The position numbers and the translations under genes were made by a program. A DNA stretch of 64,000 nucleotides from Jackrogersella multiformis (lineage: Eukaryota > Ascomycota > Sordariomycetes > Xylariales > Hypoxylaceae), in assembly GCA_902806575.1 (NCBI GenBank), contig CADCXD010000001.1, forward strand, positions 806,001 to 870,000. Direction: 5' to 3'. This document shows, piece by piece, positions 11,110-23,485 of this stretch (positions are counted from its first letter, which is position 1; each line of letters opens with the position of its first letter). Under the pieces are notes generated by a model. It did not search any database and was not told the origin of the DNA. It worked only from the letters and a program-made list of their open reading frames with translations.

Positions 11110-11607
11110 TCAAGGGCGGAAAGTAGATTTAACAGTGAAGCACATTAAGTTGGCCTGTTTTGAGAGTATAGCGAGTTGAACATGTGGACCAAGAATGGCA
11201 GCGGATAGCAGACAGTGGATAGTATCGTAGGTCAATAATGGCATAATTAGTACTCGCCTTCTGTACGAAGATGGAACGCGAGGAGGCATGCCGGCGGGAG
11301 GACGATTCGCAGGATGATCCACAGGACAATCCATGAAGACGATGGCGTAAGGGCCGCCACGGACACCTGGGTTAGGGGCCAGTCTAACGTCCGAATGCCA
11401 GGCTGGAGAGTTCTGATCGTTGAAGATATTCATGTTCATCGGGCCAGCCGGAGTCTCCATGCTGGGAGGCGACATAGGCGACATATGTGACATGGGCGAC
11501 ATGGGTGACATAGGTGACGGTCGCCTAGCCGATGATGGCAATGATGGCATTGGGGAAGGCCTAGGCGAAGGCCTAGGAGAGGCCTTGGTGACAGGAGGAG
11601 ACGACAT
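11110..11607 (-). CDS. 165-codon ORF upstream of the kinase (small gene or long upstream ORF)
   Basis: An ATG-initiated frame with an N-terminal half made of Ser-Pro-Met repeats (SPMSPMSHMSPMSP), then a less repetitive stretch including DVRLAPNPGVRGGPYAIVF. The last 50 codons look non-coding, so the true end may be at a splice site near 11258 (a GCGAGT or GAGTAC context). A branch point and acceptor (GCTAACCAG then CATCATAG) lie close to the kinase ATG. An intron joining them would terminate this frame quickly and not fuse it to the kinase, whose own frame has a stop upstream. I do not recognise the product. It may be a separate gene or the translated leader of the kinase transcript. Confidence 0.4.
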   Translation of the reverse strand: MSSPPVTKASPRPSPRPSPMPSLPSSARRPSPMSPMSPMSHMSPMSPPSMETPAGPMNMNIFNDQNSPAWHSDVRLAPNPGVRGGPYAIVFMDCPVDHPANRPPAGMPPRVPSSYRRRVLIMPLLTYDTIHCLLSAAILGPHVQLAILSKQANLMCFTVKSTFRP

Positions 11608-12477
11608 GGTGATGGGAGTATGATGGTGGTAGGTTGATGAATGGTAAAATGAGAGTGGGTGAAGAAGGGGAAAAGATGAAAGAACGGAAGCGAGAACATA
11701 CTTACGGAAGAGAACTCAATTAATCGAAATTGTTCAACCCACTGGCACAGCAGGTAGCAGGGCAGTATCTAGGAGACCCGTCCCAGTGTTGTCTTCTGCC
11801 AGCTTGAGATGTATCGCTTTCGCAGCACAGCATCAGATGGTCTCCGGCCCTTGGCATCGGGCGCCAAATTGCCAACGCTACAGAGCAGCAATTTCGCCGG
11901 AGAAAATTGGAGATCTTAGGATATCGGTTAAATAATTCCTAAAATCTTTTACAGGTTTATAGGATTATTCTGCGCTGCTCCTGAGCTCCCAGATTGTTGC
12001 TATCTCGGAAATGTTGACGGTTGGAAGGTTGTATGGTGATGTCGAGATGTAACAGAAACGAGCCTAAAAAGAATACTTGGGCCACGCATAGTGGGGCACT
12101 GCTAGTCTTTTCGGGACTAGACCACCTATATTAACCAATCAGAACAACCACTAGGAACCTCAGCGTTGTATTCGGCTAGTTAGCCTTGTCCTTACACAAC
12201 TACTATCGTGAATAAAATGTTTGGTGTTTTGGTATGCAGAACAATGCATTTCGACTATGGCTACAATTAGTTGTGTACCTTAGGTACCTAGGTAGATATA
12301 TATATATGTATGCGAACTGATTATATTCAATTCTCATGATCAATCCCCAAAAGCTCAATACAAATATATATATCAACTGCGATCGAGATCATACAAAGTA
12401 ACGTTCCAACGTAATATTGCTCGTCAGATTAATGGTATACGGTATACCGAAGCTTTACCTCCCATTCATGCTCGAAG
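11608..12477. other. intergenic DNA 3' of PEX1
   Basis: About 870 bp that should contain the promoter of the minus-strand ORF/kinase unit and the 3' end of PEX1. A TACCTAGGTAG motif followed by (TA)n lies at 12283-12312. I see no gene. Confidence 0.5.
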
Positions 12478-15400
12478 CTACATGAGACTGCTTCGCCCCC
12501 CGATTTCCATACTACCCTGACCATCGTGCATGTCTCCGCTGCGCCCGACTACGAACTCTCTGTAGATACGTTCGAGTCGATTTCTCTCTTGCGGGCTGAT
12601 ACTAGCCCTAGTGGAGTCTAACGCCTTCACCATGTGTTTCCAGCCGATGAGCACTTCTGTGTCTTTTTCTTCTTTCCCTTTCTCATTGTCACTAGCGACA
12701 CGGTTTGCTCCCTTATGACCTAATTTCGTATGTTTCCTCGCAGCCTTAATCTCGGTTAACTTGGCTGCAATGGCGGCATTCTCGGCTAGTTGAGAGGATT
12801 TGTTAAATCCCTTCGTCGCTCGTACTTCCGCTTCGGCTAGGGCAGCCTCGACACCATAGCGAAACTGTACAAAATTCCGGCTCCTGGCGGCGATGTCTAT
12901 TTTACCTCGAGAGCCAGTAGCACGCTTATTGCCCGAAGACTGCGATTCGATGTCGTTGAGTACGTCGTGAATAGCCTCTAGTTGAGCGTTCGACACGAGA
13001 GCCTGTAGATCAGCACCAGAGTACCCTTCGGTGCGCCTCGCGAGTTCAAGAAGGCCCTCTTCCGATGATAGTATCTCCGGGTTGAGTTTCACCTTCTTTC
13101 CCAGGGCTTGTAAAATGTCGATACGATCCTCTATATTCGGAAACCCGCAAAGCAAGCTCTTGTCTAAACGCCCGGGACGAAGCAACGCGGGGTCGATCAG
13201 ATCCGGCCGAGATGTTGCAGCCAGGACGTAAACCCCAGAGAGTCCCTCTGCGCCGTCCATTTGTGTGAGGAGCTGATTAACCACACGATCCGTAACACCT
13301 GTCGAGTCATGTCCTCGCTTTGGTGCAATGGAGTCAAATTCGTCGAAAAATAGTACACACGGTTTCGCAGCTGAGGCGCGCTCAAATAGATCACGAACGC
13401 TCTTCTCGCTAGCACCGATGTACTTGTTCAATATTTCGGGACCTTTTACCGAAATAAAATTGAGCCCGCACTCTCCAGCTACCGCACTTGCTAGGAGCGT
13501 CTTGCCGCAGCCAGGGAATCCGTACAAGAGCAGGCCGGAACGTAGCCTCAAAGGGCACTGAGCAAATATTGGCGCATACTTTGTAGGGTATTGCAGTGTC
13601 TCGAGTAAGATCTTGCGAGTTTCCTGAAGACCACCAATTGAGTCAAACGTAGTGGTGGATGTTTGCAGCGAAACATTTCGGAGAGATGCTGGGGTAAATC
13701 CCTTGAGAGCTTTGTCGAAATCGCCGCGGCCGAGTTGAATGATATCCAATGAGTCCTTCGAAGGTACCTCGGTAACAGATCGTATGAGAGCTTCATTGCG
13801 AGCTCGAGACACCAGAAGTATCAAGTCACCTGGCATGTACCCATCAGTGTCTCCAGCAAGGTCGAGGAAGTCGAGCTCAGGGTCCAAAAGGAAACCATCC
13901 GGTTTCGAGTTCCCAGAGATCGAGTTGCGACGGCTATGCTGGTCCGCTCCATCCATCCACGCACCGCCATCATCGCCGCCCACACTCCCATCGGCAGTGG
14001 TAGGACGACTACCAAATGCGGGCTCTTGCAAAGAATTTGGAGATACGGTCTGCTGCCTTACAACGGTTTCCAAGACTCTTCTCCTTGCTTCTTTATCAGG
14101 AGCCTTTAGGTCAACGATTTCCCGAACGACGTGGCCTCCGATAATCACATTGTTCAGAGATTCTTTGCCTTGCGCGGTTGCGAGAAGAACGACTCCCCTG
14201 TCGCGCTCGCAGTACTGGCGGACAATTGAGCTGATTGTCTCGCTAACCTGCCGGCTTCGGCTGTTGTCATTTCCCACTTGTAACTCTGTTTCGACCGGGC
14301 ATAGCTTATCCAGGTCGTCGAGTATGATGAGTGCTTTTCCACCGAGCCTTGCGCCCCAGCTTGCGGTCATGAATACTCTGTTCAGCGTCTCCTTAATGGT
14401 GGAAATTCTACTCTCGTCGTTGACAAGCTTTCGGCATGGGAAGTAAGTTGTATGGAACAGGAACTCTTCTCGGAGGGTCTGAGCAAGTGACTGCACGACA
14501 GCTGTCTTACCGGCCCCTAAGGCGCCAGTTAAGAGGACAGATGACATATGCGAAAGATGAGATTTCAAATCGGTCAGGAGTGAATCAATTCCAACCAAGA
14601 CCGAGTCATTTTGAGACGTATGCTCGCCTATATCATTTTCCGCCAGCCACGTTGGGCGAGCGACCGAGGTTTGTACGTCGATCGATACGGATTTTTCGGA
14701 CCCGAGATACCAGTTCAATTGTTCCTTGGAGTCCAAGTTTGACGCCTCGAATTGTGCGATACCGCCCTCCCAGCCTTGAGATAGCTCGAGGCTGTCATAT
14801 ACCGGTAGTACCATTCCATCGGTCAAGGGTCCGCGTAGGAGACCACTTTCCCTGCCTTTTTGGCCATAAATATGCGATATCCTTTTAGATGACTCTTCCT
14901 TTTCAGCTTTCGACTCTCCTCCGAATTTTAATCCATCCGAAGGCCTCCAACTATCAGCCTGAAACGGCGACACCTTCAGTTTTTGCACCACGCCTCGTGG
15001 TAGCGGTGCCGGGGCTGGTTCAATCTTTGCGATTCCTCCAACAACTCCCGAACAACCGAGCATCGCGCATAAGGGGGTGGAAAGAGCAGTGGTCTGAGTT
15101 GTAGGAGGGTCGTCCCAAGGCCTTAGCTGGGCAACGACTTTTTCGGTTGCTTTTATAGTATCACCGCTCGCTGCATTTTCTTGCTGTTTTTGAGGGTCGA
15201 GCGGAGGTTGAAGCCCGGCTGGCTTGACGATGTTGACAGCAACCCATGTGACACCCCTAAAATCCTGGGACTGTAGAAGATCTCGATCAACCCATATGCT
15301 CAAGTCCTGTGGCGCTGATACCTCGTCAAACCATTCATCGCAAATTTGACGGTCCACGACTCTTAGAAACATGGCTGGTTTCTTCTCTTCCCGTGTACCT

Positions 15401-16265
15401 TTCCTACGAACTGTACTGGCTGAACTCTTTCCGCTTCTCCTAGACGTGCCGCCCACACTCCGGTCTTCGCGAGTAGCTTTAGTAGGCTTGGATCGAGTCT
15501 TTGGTGCGACGATAACTTCGGCATCAGGGGCAATCTTCACGAATGGCACATCTGCTGAAGGCACCGGATCGAGGGACAATATCTTTATATTGGCCGTGGA
15601 CGTAGGCGAGAGGTGGAGCGTCAGCGGATGTGGACTAGAAGGCTGACCCGAGGTGGCAGTATAGGCGGGATTCGGTAGGGCGCGAATTTGCGACAGCAGG
15701 TTTAATTCTAGAAAAGTAGCATGCAGCTCGATCATCTCCCAGTCTTCCGGTGTTAGGGGCTCGATGTTAACCGTATGCGCCAGAGGAGGGTCAACGTGTA
15801 TTACGGCGGTGACCTTTTGACCGTCTGATAGTCCAAGGGTTGCGGCTAACGTAGCATCGATCTCAACGGATGCCACCTCCTGGTCTTTACCACTACCGCG
15901 TGTACCACTTATACCGTCTCGATCCACTATCGGAGCTATCTTGCGCTTGCTGGGCATTCCTGTCCACCCGACATATATCGACCGTTGCGAGGATAGGGAG
16001 CCATTGGCCTTTGATGGGGAGCCATTCGCGGGTAAAGGAACGCGGTAGTTGAGTTCGACGACGACATTTTGTGCGGGCTACGAAGATGGTTTAGTTTAGC
16101 ACATGGAATAACGTTCTCACCGAGGGAAAGATATAAGCTTACAGTATTAATATTTACTAGTAAGTTGACCAACGACGTAGGAAGATTTACGAGACAGTTC
16201 TTGAGATGCACAAGAGATATCTCGGCGGGTGTAGACTGCGCGTTCCTGCGTTGAGCTGGAGCCAT
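12478..16265 (-). CDS. PEX1: peroxisomal AAA-ATPase Pex1 (peroxin-1)
   Basis: With Pex6 it forms the heterohexameric motor that extracts ubiquitinated Pex5 from the peroxisomal membrane. Two exons, 16265-16143 (41 codons) and 16077-12478, join in phase 0 to give 1240 aa. The first exon supplies the conserved Pex1 N-domain start LVHLKNCLVNLP, which runs into NVVVELNYRVPLP across the junction, so the internal ATG at 15957 is not the true start. The D1 ATPase has a Walker A GALGAGKT near residue 559 and a Walker B LIILDDLD near 622. D2 has GFPGCGKT near 891, CVLFFDEFDSIAP near 950 and the second region of homology with LRPGRLDK. The spacing is that of type II AAA proteins. It is divergent from MCM7 across about 750 bp. 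Confidence 0.94.
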
Positions 16266-17014
16266 TGTGGGCTAATACATATATAAAGAATCTACACCGG
16301 ATTCATTGGTAGTAGTTGAACATATAGGAGAAGGTCGAGATCTTTTCTTCTTTTTTTCTCTTTTTTTCTGTTCCCTTTTTGGGCGAGTCTGTTACCGAAT
16401 TTCAGGCATTGGTCAGCGACTGTTCCGTCTTTGCATGAGCCGTGGACCGAGGTCGAGGTATCTTAGGCTTAGGTATCTTAGGTTTAGGTAGTCGAAGTAC
16501 TTAGGTACTTAGGTATCCCTCGTGTCTCTCCACTAAATTCAATTCGATTGATCGATAATAATGCAAGGTACAAGAGTACATCATTAATACTTTAACCGTT
16601 ACAACGGTCCACCCGCCAAAGGGCAACTACCTACCCAGGTAGGTACACTACAGTGGGAACAGGATCAGCCACGAATCCAGTAACCCGGGATCCACTAAAT
16701 ATGTAATCCGTACTCTAAATACTTTAATGACCGGGGCTGGTAAAGCGCGAAAATTCGCGTAGACGCGTTTCTCCATCTTTCCTCTTTCCTGTTACCGTAG
16801 ACCCCCCTACTCTAAACCCCTGTTACCGTTTCCAGCCTCCAAACGTTCTACATCCACCATCCCGCGATAGAGGCTAAGAGATTAGACCGTTAGACAATCG
16901 TTGCGATTTATCCAGACTTTATCGTAACTCTTCAGCATCCCACTTTCACCTTCACTTTCATGCACTAAAAGTTCTACGAGTTCTAAGAGTAATTAATACT
17001 CAATTGAATTGATC
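16266..17014. other. bidirectional promoter region between PEX1 and MCM7
   Basis: Divergent promoter region of about 750 bp. It contains TACC/GGTA clusters at 16490-16515 and 16627-16648, and a short GC-rich block at 16745-16768 with E2F/MBF-like sites nearer to MCM7. A T-rich run (16340-16380) lies next to PEX1. Confidence 0.55.
16745..16768. promoter_or_regulatory. candidate MBF/E2F sites upstream of MCM7
   Basis: GCGCGAAA at 16745-16752 matches the E2F-like core, and ACGCGT at 16763-16768 is the MluI cell-cycle box bound by MBF. They lie about 250 bp before the MCM7 ATG. MCM genes are known G1/S targets of MBF or E2F in fungi and animals; function here is inferred from the motifs alone. 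Confidence 0.45.
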
Positions 17015-19747
17015 ATGGCCCTCCTCCAATATAGAAACATCGTCGACTACGAGGCGCAACAAAGTCGGTCTACTATGATTTACTTTTTATTATTTACTTT
17101 TGTCTTAACATCATGCTAACCAAATCTATCGCATACAGAGGCCTTCGAGGATTTCCTCCAGAATTTCAAGACTTCGCCAGAACAGACATTAACCCATGCC
17201 ATCGGCCAAATCAACATTGACGAAGATGATTTAAGCGACGAGTACGACTTTATGGACGAAGATGACGAAGCGCATGAACGACGCCGGAAAGAGAAGGCTA
17301 CGTCAAAGTTACCAACCCACAAATATGCCGATATGATGCAGAAACTCGCAGACCGTACCCTCGATGAAGTTTTAGTAGACCTGGACGACATTTCCCAAGT
17401 AAGATTCGTTCGTGTCCCATCCCTAGAGGAGATCGAATTAACCATAAATAGTGGGAGAACGACACAAACGAGGGACTAAAGCTCGTCGAATCTATCGAGG
17501 CGAACGCCAAGCATTATGTCGAGATCCTGTCTAGAGCCATCGACAAGAATTTGCCGACTCCTACGACTGGTATCACGTACGGCCAAAATCCCTAGCATTT
17601 CCCGTGTCGTCTACCTACTAATACCAACCCAGGTTCAAGGATGACGTTCTAGATGTGATCATGGAGAGGAGACAGACCCGAAACCGAGACCTTGCCGAGG
17701 CTGCTGCTAACACCAACAACCCCGATCTACTCGAGTCTACCTTTCCCGCCCAGCTCACAAGGCGGTATACACTTGTTTTCAAGCCGATGACATCTACCAC
17801 CGACAAGCCAGTGAAAGCTCTCGCTGTGCGACAAGTTCGAGGAGAGCACCTTGGGCACCTGATCACAGTCCGCGGCATTGCAACCAGGGTATCGGACGTG
17901 AAGCCTATCGTCCAGGTGGGCGCGTATACATGTGACCGTTGCGGATGTGAAATCTTCCAGCCTGTCAGCGACAGGCAATTCGCACCACTCACGAACTGCC
18001 CATCGGAGGAATGCAAGGAGAACCAGTCCAGAGGCCAGCTATTCCAGTCTTCCCGCGCGTCTAAGTTCCTTCCATTCCAAGAAGTTAAAATCCAAGAACA
18101 GGCAGAACAAGTTCCTATCGGCCAGATTCCCCGAACCCTTACAATCATGTGCTGCGGGAGCGCGGTCCGCAAGATCAATCCTGGTGACGTTGTCGATATC
18201 TCGGGAGTTTTCCTGCCTACTCCTTACACGGGTTTCCAGGCCATGCGAGCTGGACTGTTGACCGACACTTACCTTGAAGCGCACCATATCGTTCAGCACA
18301 AGAAAGCGTATGAGGAGATGATCATTGACGACAAGCTGTTGAGACGCATCAACGCCTTCAGCCAGTCAGGGACCGTATATGAGATGCTAGCAAAGTCAAT
18401 TGCTCCCGAAATCTTCGGTCACCTTGACGTCAAGAAGGCTCTCCTCTTACTCCTCGTTGGCGGTGTCACCAAGACGATGGGTGACGGTATGCGGATCCGT
18501 GGCGATATCAACATCTGCTTGATGGGTGACCCTGGTGTTGCCAAGTCTCAGCTGTTGAAGTACATCTCGAAGGTCGCTCCTCGCGGTGTCTATACGTCCG
18601 GTCGTGGCTCAAGTGGTGTCGGTCTTACCGCCGCCGTGATGCGCGATCCTGTAACGGACGAGATGGTTCTCGAGGGCGGTGCCTTGGTTTTAGCCGACAA
18701 CGGTATCTGCTGTATCGATGAATTCGACAAAATGGACGACAACGACCGAACCGCCATCCACGAAGTCATGGAGCAACAGACCATCTCCATCTCCAAAGCC
18801 GGCATCTCCACCACTCTAAACGCCAGAACATCGATCCTAGCTGCTGCTAACCCTATCTACGGCCGATACAACCCGCGTATCTCGCCCGTCGAGAACATCA
18901 ACCTACCGGCAGCTCTGCTCTCACGTTTCGATGTCCTGTTCTTGCTACTCGACACGCCGACCCGCGAGAGCGACGCGCAGCTAGCCAAGCACGTGGCATA
19001 CGTGCACATGCACAGCAAGCACCCGGACCTCTACGCGAACGAGAACACCAGCGGCGACGGCGCCCAGCAGCCCAACGTAGTCTTCACGCCCCACGAGGTG
19101 CGCGCGTACGTGGCGCAGGCCCGCACGTACCGGCCCACGGTGCCGGAGACGGTGACGGAGTACATCACCAAGACGTACGTGCGCATGCGGGACGCGCAGC
19201 GGCGCGCCGAGAAGAAGAACAAGCAGTTCAGCCACACGACGCCGCGGACGCTGCTAGGCGTGGTGCGGCTGGCGCAGGCGCTGGCGCGGCTCCGGTTCGA
19301 CACGGAGGTCAACCGCGACGACGTGGACGAGGCGCTGCGGCTGATGGAGGCCAGCAAGGAGAGCCTGGCGGCGCACGAGGGCATGGGCGGCAGGAGGACG
19401 CTCAACGCCGCCTCCCGCATCTACAACCTGGTCAAGTCGCTGGCCGACAGCGGCGCGTGCAGGGCCGAGGACGACGAGGACGACGACGGCGAGGAGGGCA
19501 CCGTCGAGCTCAGCATGCGCAAGGTCAGGGAGCGCGTCCTGGGCAAGGGCTTCACCGAGGACCAGTGGCTGAACGCGCTGGACGAGTACACGAATCTCGA
19601 CGTGAGTTTTTTTATCCCTTTTGTGTCATAAGAAATGGAATTACTAATACTGACGTGCGATAAAAACAGGTCTGGCAAACGGCCGGCAACACTACTCGAT
19701 TGGTGTTCATCACGGCGACGGATAACGCCAGGGAAGACGAGGACTGA
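17015..19747 (+). CDS. MCM7: DNA replication licensing factor MCM7 (Cdc47)
   Basis: Subunit of the MCM2-7 replicative helicase; its site pairs with MCM3 and MCM4. Five exons, 17015-17063, 17139-17398, 17452-17576, 17633-19601 and 19670-19747, give 826 aa in consistent phase. The first donor is GTCGGT; the neighbouring GTCTAC would break the frame. Seen: the N-terminal DIDYEAQ-like VDYEAQQ, a zinc-binding set Cys245/248/267/272, Walker A GDPGVAKSQ (about 443-451), Walker B CIDEFDKM (about 505-512) and the arginine finger LSRFD (about 574-578). The last exon encodes WQTAGNTTRLVFIT, the usual winged-helix end. From about 18,960 the codons become strongly GC-ending. Confidence 0.95.
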
Positions 19748-21380
19748 GACGGTCGGTCGGTCGGTCGAACTTGCCTGGGTGCTAACTAATACGAGGGGCT
19801 GGGCGAAGTAAGGCTTCTCGAAAAAGGTCATGATGTAGACACACGGAGATGACGACGAGCTACGGCGTTATGGATCCGGCTTCGAGGATAGCTCCGAGAT
19901 GCGATGGGATGTGACGTGATGATGAACGAGGTGTTTTCTGTTGCGATTGCTGCTTGCTTGTGCGTGCGGTCCCCTGTCTATCTAGGTCTAGGTAGGCTAG
20001 GTTGTTTGATTTATAGCTGGAATGAAAGAATCACTTGTCAACCTGATTAGCGCAAGTGTTGATTGCTTTGGTTGTGTGTTTGTTGGTCGTGGGGCTACGG
20101 ATTATCTGATGTTGTAGTAAGAAAGACTGAGAGTCTTGATCGATCGTAGAATTTAGATGATGGATGGATTATGGTAAGTTTGATCGTAAAGTGATGGTCT
20201 GTATACATAGCTTTAAGTGTAATGCAAGAAAAGGGGTAAAGGGGATATAGGGTTGGTTGTTCCTGGTTATGAACTCAATTCCGATTCTTCCCATTCCAGT
20301 CTAGATGAAATCACGGACCAGGTAATATCTCAAATAAAAACTAAAGGTATGTATTCTAAAACAAAGATGACTAGGACTTTTTCTATATCAACCTGGAACT
20401 AACGCAGGGTATAAGATATTGACAAATTTGTCTATTCGCCAACATGCTATCTCTAGACCAAGCAGCCATTGACCTCGTTGAAGACTTCTGTCTCGATTTC
20501 TATTGTTTTATACCTACCTAGGTGTATAAGAGAAATCAACTTTCTGAATTTCAAACATTAGCTATAATATAAGATTAAATAATGAAACCAGAATATCGCT
20601 ATTATCTATTTCCCTATGACTAAATCGATATTGATAATTCCTCGATTATACCCCTGCTTTTATTCGTCGTTGACTACATTTATATTCCTCCTTAGCTCTT
20701 CTTTCATTATGACTGCTCTCTGTTAGTCATTCCGAAGCCAAGCTAAACCTTGTTAGGTGCTTAAACCACCTGGCATCTATCGTTGGCCGGGAAAGAACTA
20801 CATAATACCAACAAATACCGAACCAGGAGGTAGGTTCTCTTGATATACATATACTACCGAAAAAGGGAGTAGGGTTAGGCTTGACTACTCGATATAGTTT
20901 TACATACACTAATCCTATAGTATCATGTTATCAGTAAGAGCAAAGACTAGCAAATTCCTACAAAGTAGCAGAATCCCAGCCAGCGAATCTACGCCAGTAC
21001 CTAGTTACTCCTAACCAACTCCGTTCCACCACCTCCCCCTATTCACCATCACGCCCACAGCTAAACCTAACACTATCAGTCATAGTCAGCGCAAGACATG
21101 AGACCTCATCAACACAAGTTAGTCACAGAACAGATCACCATATACATCATCTGATGCTCTAGAACATTTATATATATTCCAATAATTCTTTTGTACAGAT
21201 TCACAAACCCGATATAGGTTGGCTTAGCTTGACTTAGCTTAACTACTTCGGTACCCACCACCCCTCCGTGAATACCTGAGGTAGGAGTAGGGGTAGGGGT
21301 AGGGGTAACGGTAGGGGCGTACAGATACCTTAGGTTCCTAGGTAGGCACTCTTCTCTGCTCTTTTCTCCTCTGCTCTACT
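19748..21380. other. intergenic DNA with telomere-like G-rich run
   Basis: This 1.6 kb separates the 3' ends of MCM7 and the mitochondrial ribosomal protein gene. It holds TAGGTAG runs near 19981-20000 and 20515-20525, a G-rich array of TAGGGG units at 21281-21318 and TAGGTACC-like DNA at 21330-21347. The 60-codon frame at 20727-20909 shows no family features. No gene is supported. Confidence 0.55.
21281..21318 (+). repeat. short G-rich array of TAGGGG-type hexamers
   Basis: Three near-perfect TAGGGG hexamers flanked by TAGGAG and a diverged copy. The unit differs from the usual fungal telomere hexamer TTAGGG by one base, and the array is interstitial and short. Confidence 0.6.
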
Positions 21381-22919
21381 CTACATGGACATCCTGACAT
21401 CGTACAAGGCGACCCTCTCCATCTCGCCGAGGATGCCGCTGCCGGCGAGGGTCCACTTCTCGCTGACGTTGCGCTCGTCGACGCGCATGCGCAGGATGCC
21501 GCTGGCGGCCCAGTACTCCATGAGGGCGCGGGCCTCGGGCTTGGACACGCCGCGGACGTCGAGGACGCGCACGCCGGCCAGCGCCTCGAACACGCGCTCG
21601 TCGTACCTGGCGAAGAAGGGGTCGCGTGCCGGCACGGTGTCGGCGCCGGCCTGGCGCGCCGCCGCCTGCTCCAGCGCCTTCTCCATGGACGGGCTCGCGG
21701 GCGAGTTGCCCTTGGTGCACAGGCCCAGCACGGCGGCGCCGTTGGGGAACCGGGTCTTCCCGCCCAGCGCCTCGGCGAACAGCCGCACCAGCGTCAGGTT
21801 GTGGCTGTGGATGAGCTCGAAGGCGGGCGACCGGTAGTCGCTGACGCGCATGATGTGGCTGAGCCCGTCGAGCGCGAGCAGGACGGGCGGCCGGCCCGGC
21901 AGCAGCAGCTCCTTCCAGAAGGCCTGGAACACGGGCCAGGCGAACTCGGGCTCCTTGGTGGCGTTGGCCAGGGCCGCGAGCGTCATGCCCCGGTTGACGG
22001 AGATGGGGAGGTGCATGTGGTCCAGCTCGACTTTGCACTGCGACAGGATCTCCAGGTTGGCCTTGTGGATGGCCTGGAAGAGCTTGACCGTGTATACGGG
22101 CTGCGTGAACATGTCCGAGTTGGGTATGGACGAGTACTCGGTCGCTGCCGTGGTCAATTCTTGTCCTAGACGTGCAAGGATCGATTAGTTTTTCTAAGCA
22201 CATCGACTTGAAGGGTAGGGTCCTGGGTTAGGGGTTGGAATACCTTCTGGGATATTAATTACCACCCATTTGTTCAGGAACCCAGTCGCCAATGCCTGAA
22301 GGCCCAGCATACTCTTTCCTGAGCCTCTATCACCTGTGATGACCATCCTCAACGTCTCCTTTTTGCTAATAGCATCCGTAATCTTCGTCGCGAGGTCCAC
22401 CGTCTCCTGCCTGACCAGCATATGCGGCGACCGAAACAGTTTCCAATTCTGCGTCGCCTTGAACGCCTCGGTAGCCCTCAGCTGGTCTACTAGGTCTGTG
22501 GGGAGGCCGACCACTTGGCCTACAGAGCTAGAGTCCACGATGTTCTCGACCGTCAGTTCGCTAAGGCCGGGCACCTCCAATGCGTTGTTGTTGCTAAGCT
22601 GGATGCGCTTCCGAAAAGCCTTTCGTTCGCCCGTGGCCGGCGGTTTGGACTTGTCGGCCTGTCGCTTCTTCTTCCTGCTCAGTATAAACCGCTTTCCAGT
22701 ACGGACGTGTTTCGATAATCCCATGGTATCCATTTTGCCCTTGTGTCTATCCTGGGAGGACTTCTGCGGCCCCTTAGTTGCGAGTTGTGTGGCCGAAGTG
22801 GTGAAGGGTGCGGCTGCGGCGGGTGCTAAAGGCGACGACGAGGTGGTAAATAAAGGAATAGGAACAAGTAGCCGCTGAGAGGGCCGTGCTAGACACCTCC
22901 AGCAATTAGCGCTCGCCAT
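21381..22919 (-). CDS. RSM23: mitochondrial small-subunit ribosomal protein mS29 (Rsm23/DAP3 family)
   Basis: GTP-binding protein of the mitochondrial 37S ribosomal subunit. Two exons, 22919-22244 and 22165-21381, join in phase 1 to give 486 aa. The N-terminus is rich in Arg, Ser and Ala with few acids (about residues 1-45), as expected of a mitochondrial targeting sequence. The P-loop GDRGSGKS lies at about 196-203, followed by WVVINIPEG, which carries straight on into the second exon (QELTTAATEYS). Later conserved DAP3 features include PVLLALDGLSHIM and a C-terminal winged-helix-like segment. The intron branch and acceptor are ordinary. Exon 2 is markedly more GC-rich than exon 1. The call is firm at family level. 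Confidence 0.9.
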
Positions 22920-23485
22920 TGCTGGTGGGAATGGAAGTCGAGCTCTGGTTTTTCAAGAATTTCCGATATCAATAATAAGGTAGGTGAAATCGATAAATGC
23001 AGCCCACTGTAATATATCACTATAATAAATATAGCTATAGATTACAGTTTATCAAAACCTCAAAATCGCAAAATCGCAAAAGTAGACCCGATTAAATTTG
23101 GGGAATTGGTCCTCTGATAGGTCCATATCGAATGCGGGTGGCCGTCAGTTCCAAGGTCCACAGGGAACGATAACGGAGAAACCAGCACACCGATCTGCTA
23201 TCGATACCTGTAGTGGACCGATAACCGAAAGATTACAGGGGTCCAATTAAAAATTATTAGCACGATCTATTCTATTGGAACTTTTTTTTCTTTCTTTAAT
23301 TAAAGCATTGCATCCCACCAGCTGCATCGCATCTAAAACCTACACACCTACACAACAAATCAATCACAATCACAATCACGACAACACATCACGCTCGTTC
23401 CCGTTCTTCTATCAGACAATCTATACGGATTGAACACTCACTAAACATCCAGTCTGGGTCAATCGAGACCGCGCCCACACCCACA
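22920..23485. other. bidirectional promoter region between RSM23 and RRS1
   Basis: About 565 bp between divergent starts. It is A+T-rich in the middle, and a C/A-rich leader (23,335-23,480) with repeated CAATCA units precedes RRS1. No gene is present. A shared promoter for mitochondrial and cytosolic ribosome genes is possible but not shown. Confidence 0.5.

Noticed and set aside
15936..16265. 109-codon minus frame as a separate gene before PEX1
   Set aside because: Its first 41 codons are PEX1 exon 1; the remainder is read through the intron and in the wrong frame.
21376..22203. 275-codon minus frame overlapping the RSM23 second exon
   Set aside because: Alternate frame of the same GC-rich exon; Arg/Pro/Gly/Ala composition and no domain, whereas the other frame continues the DAP3 fold.
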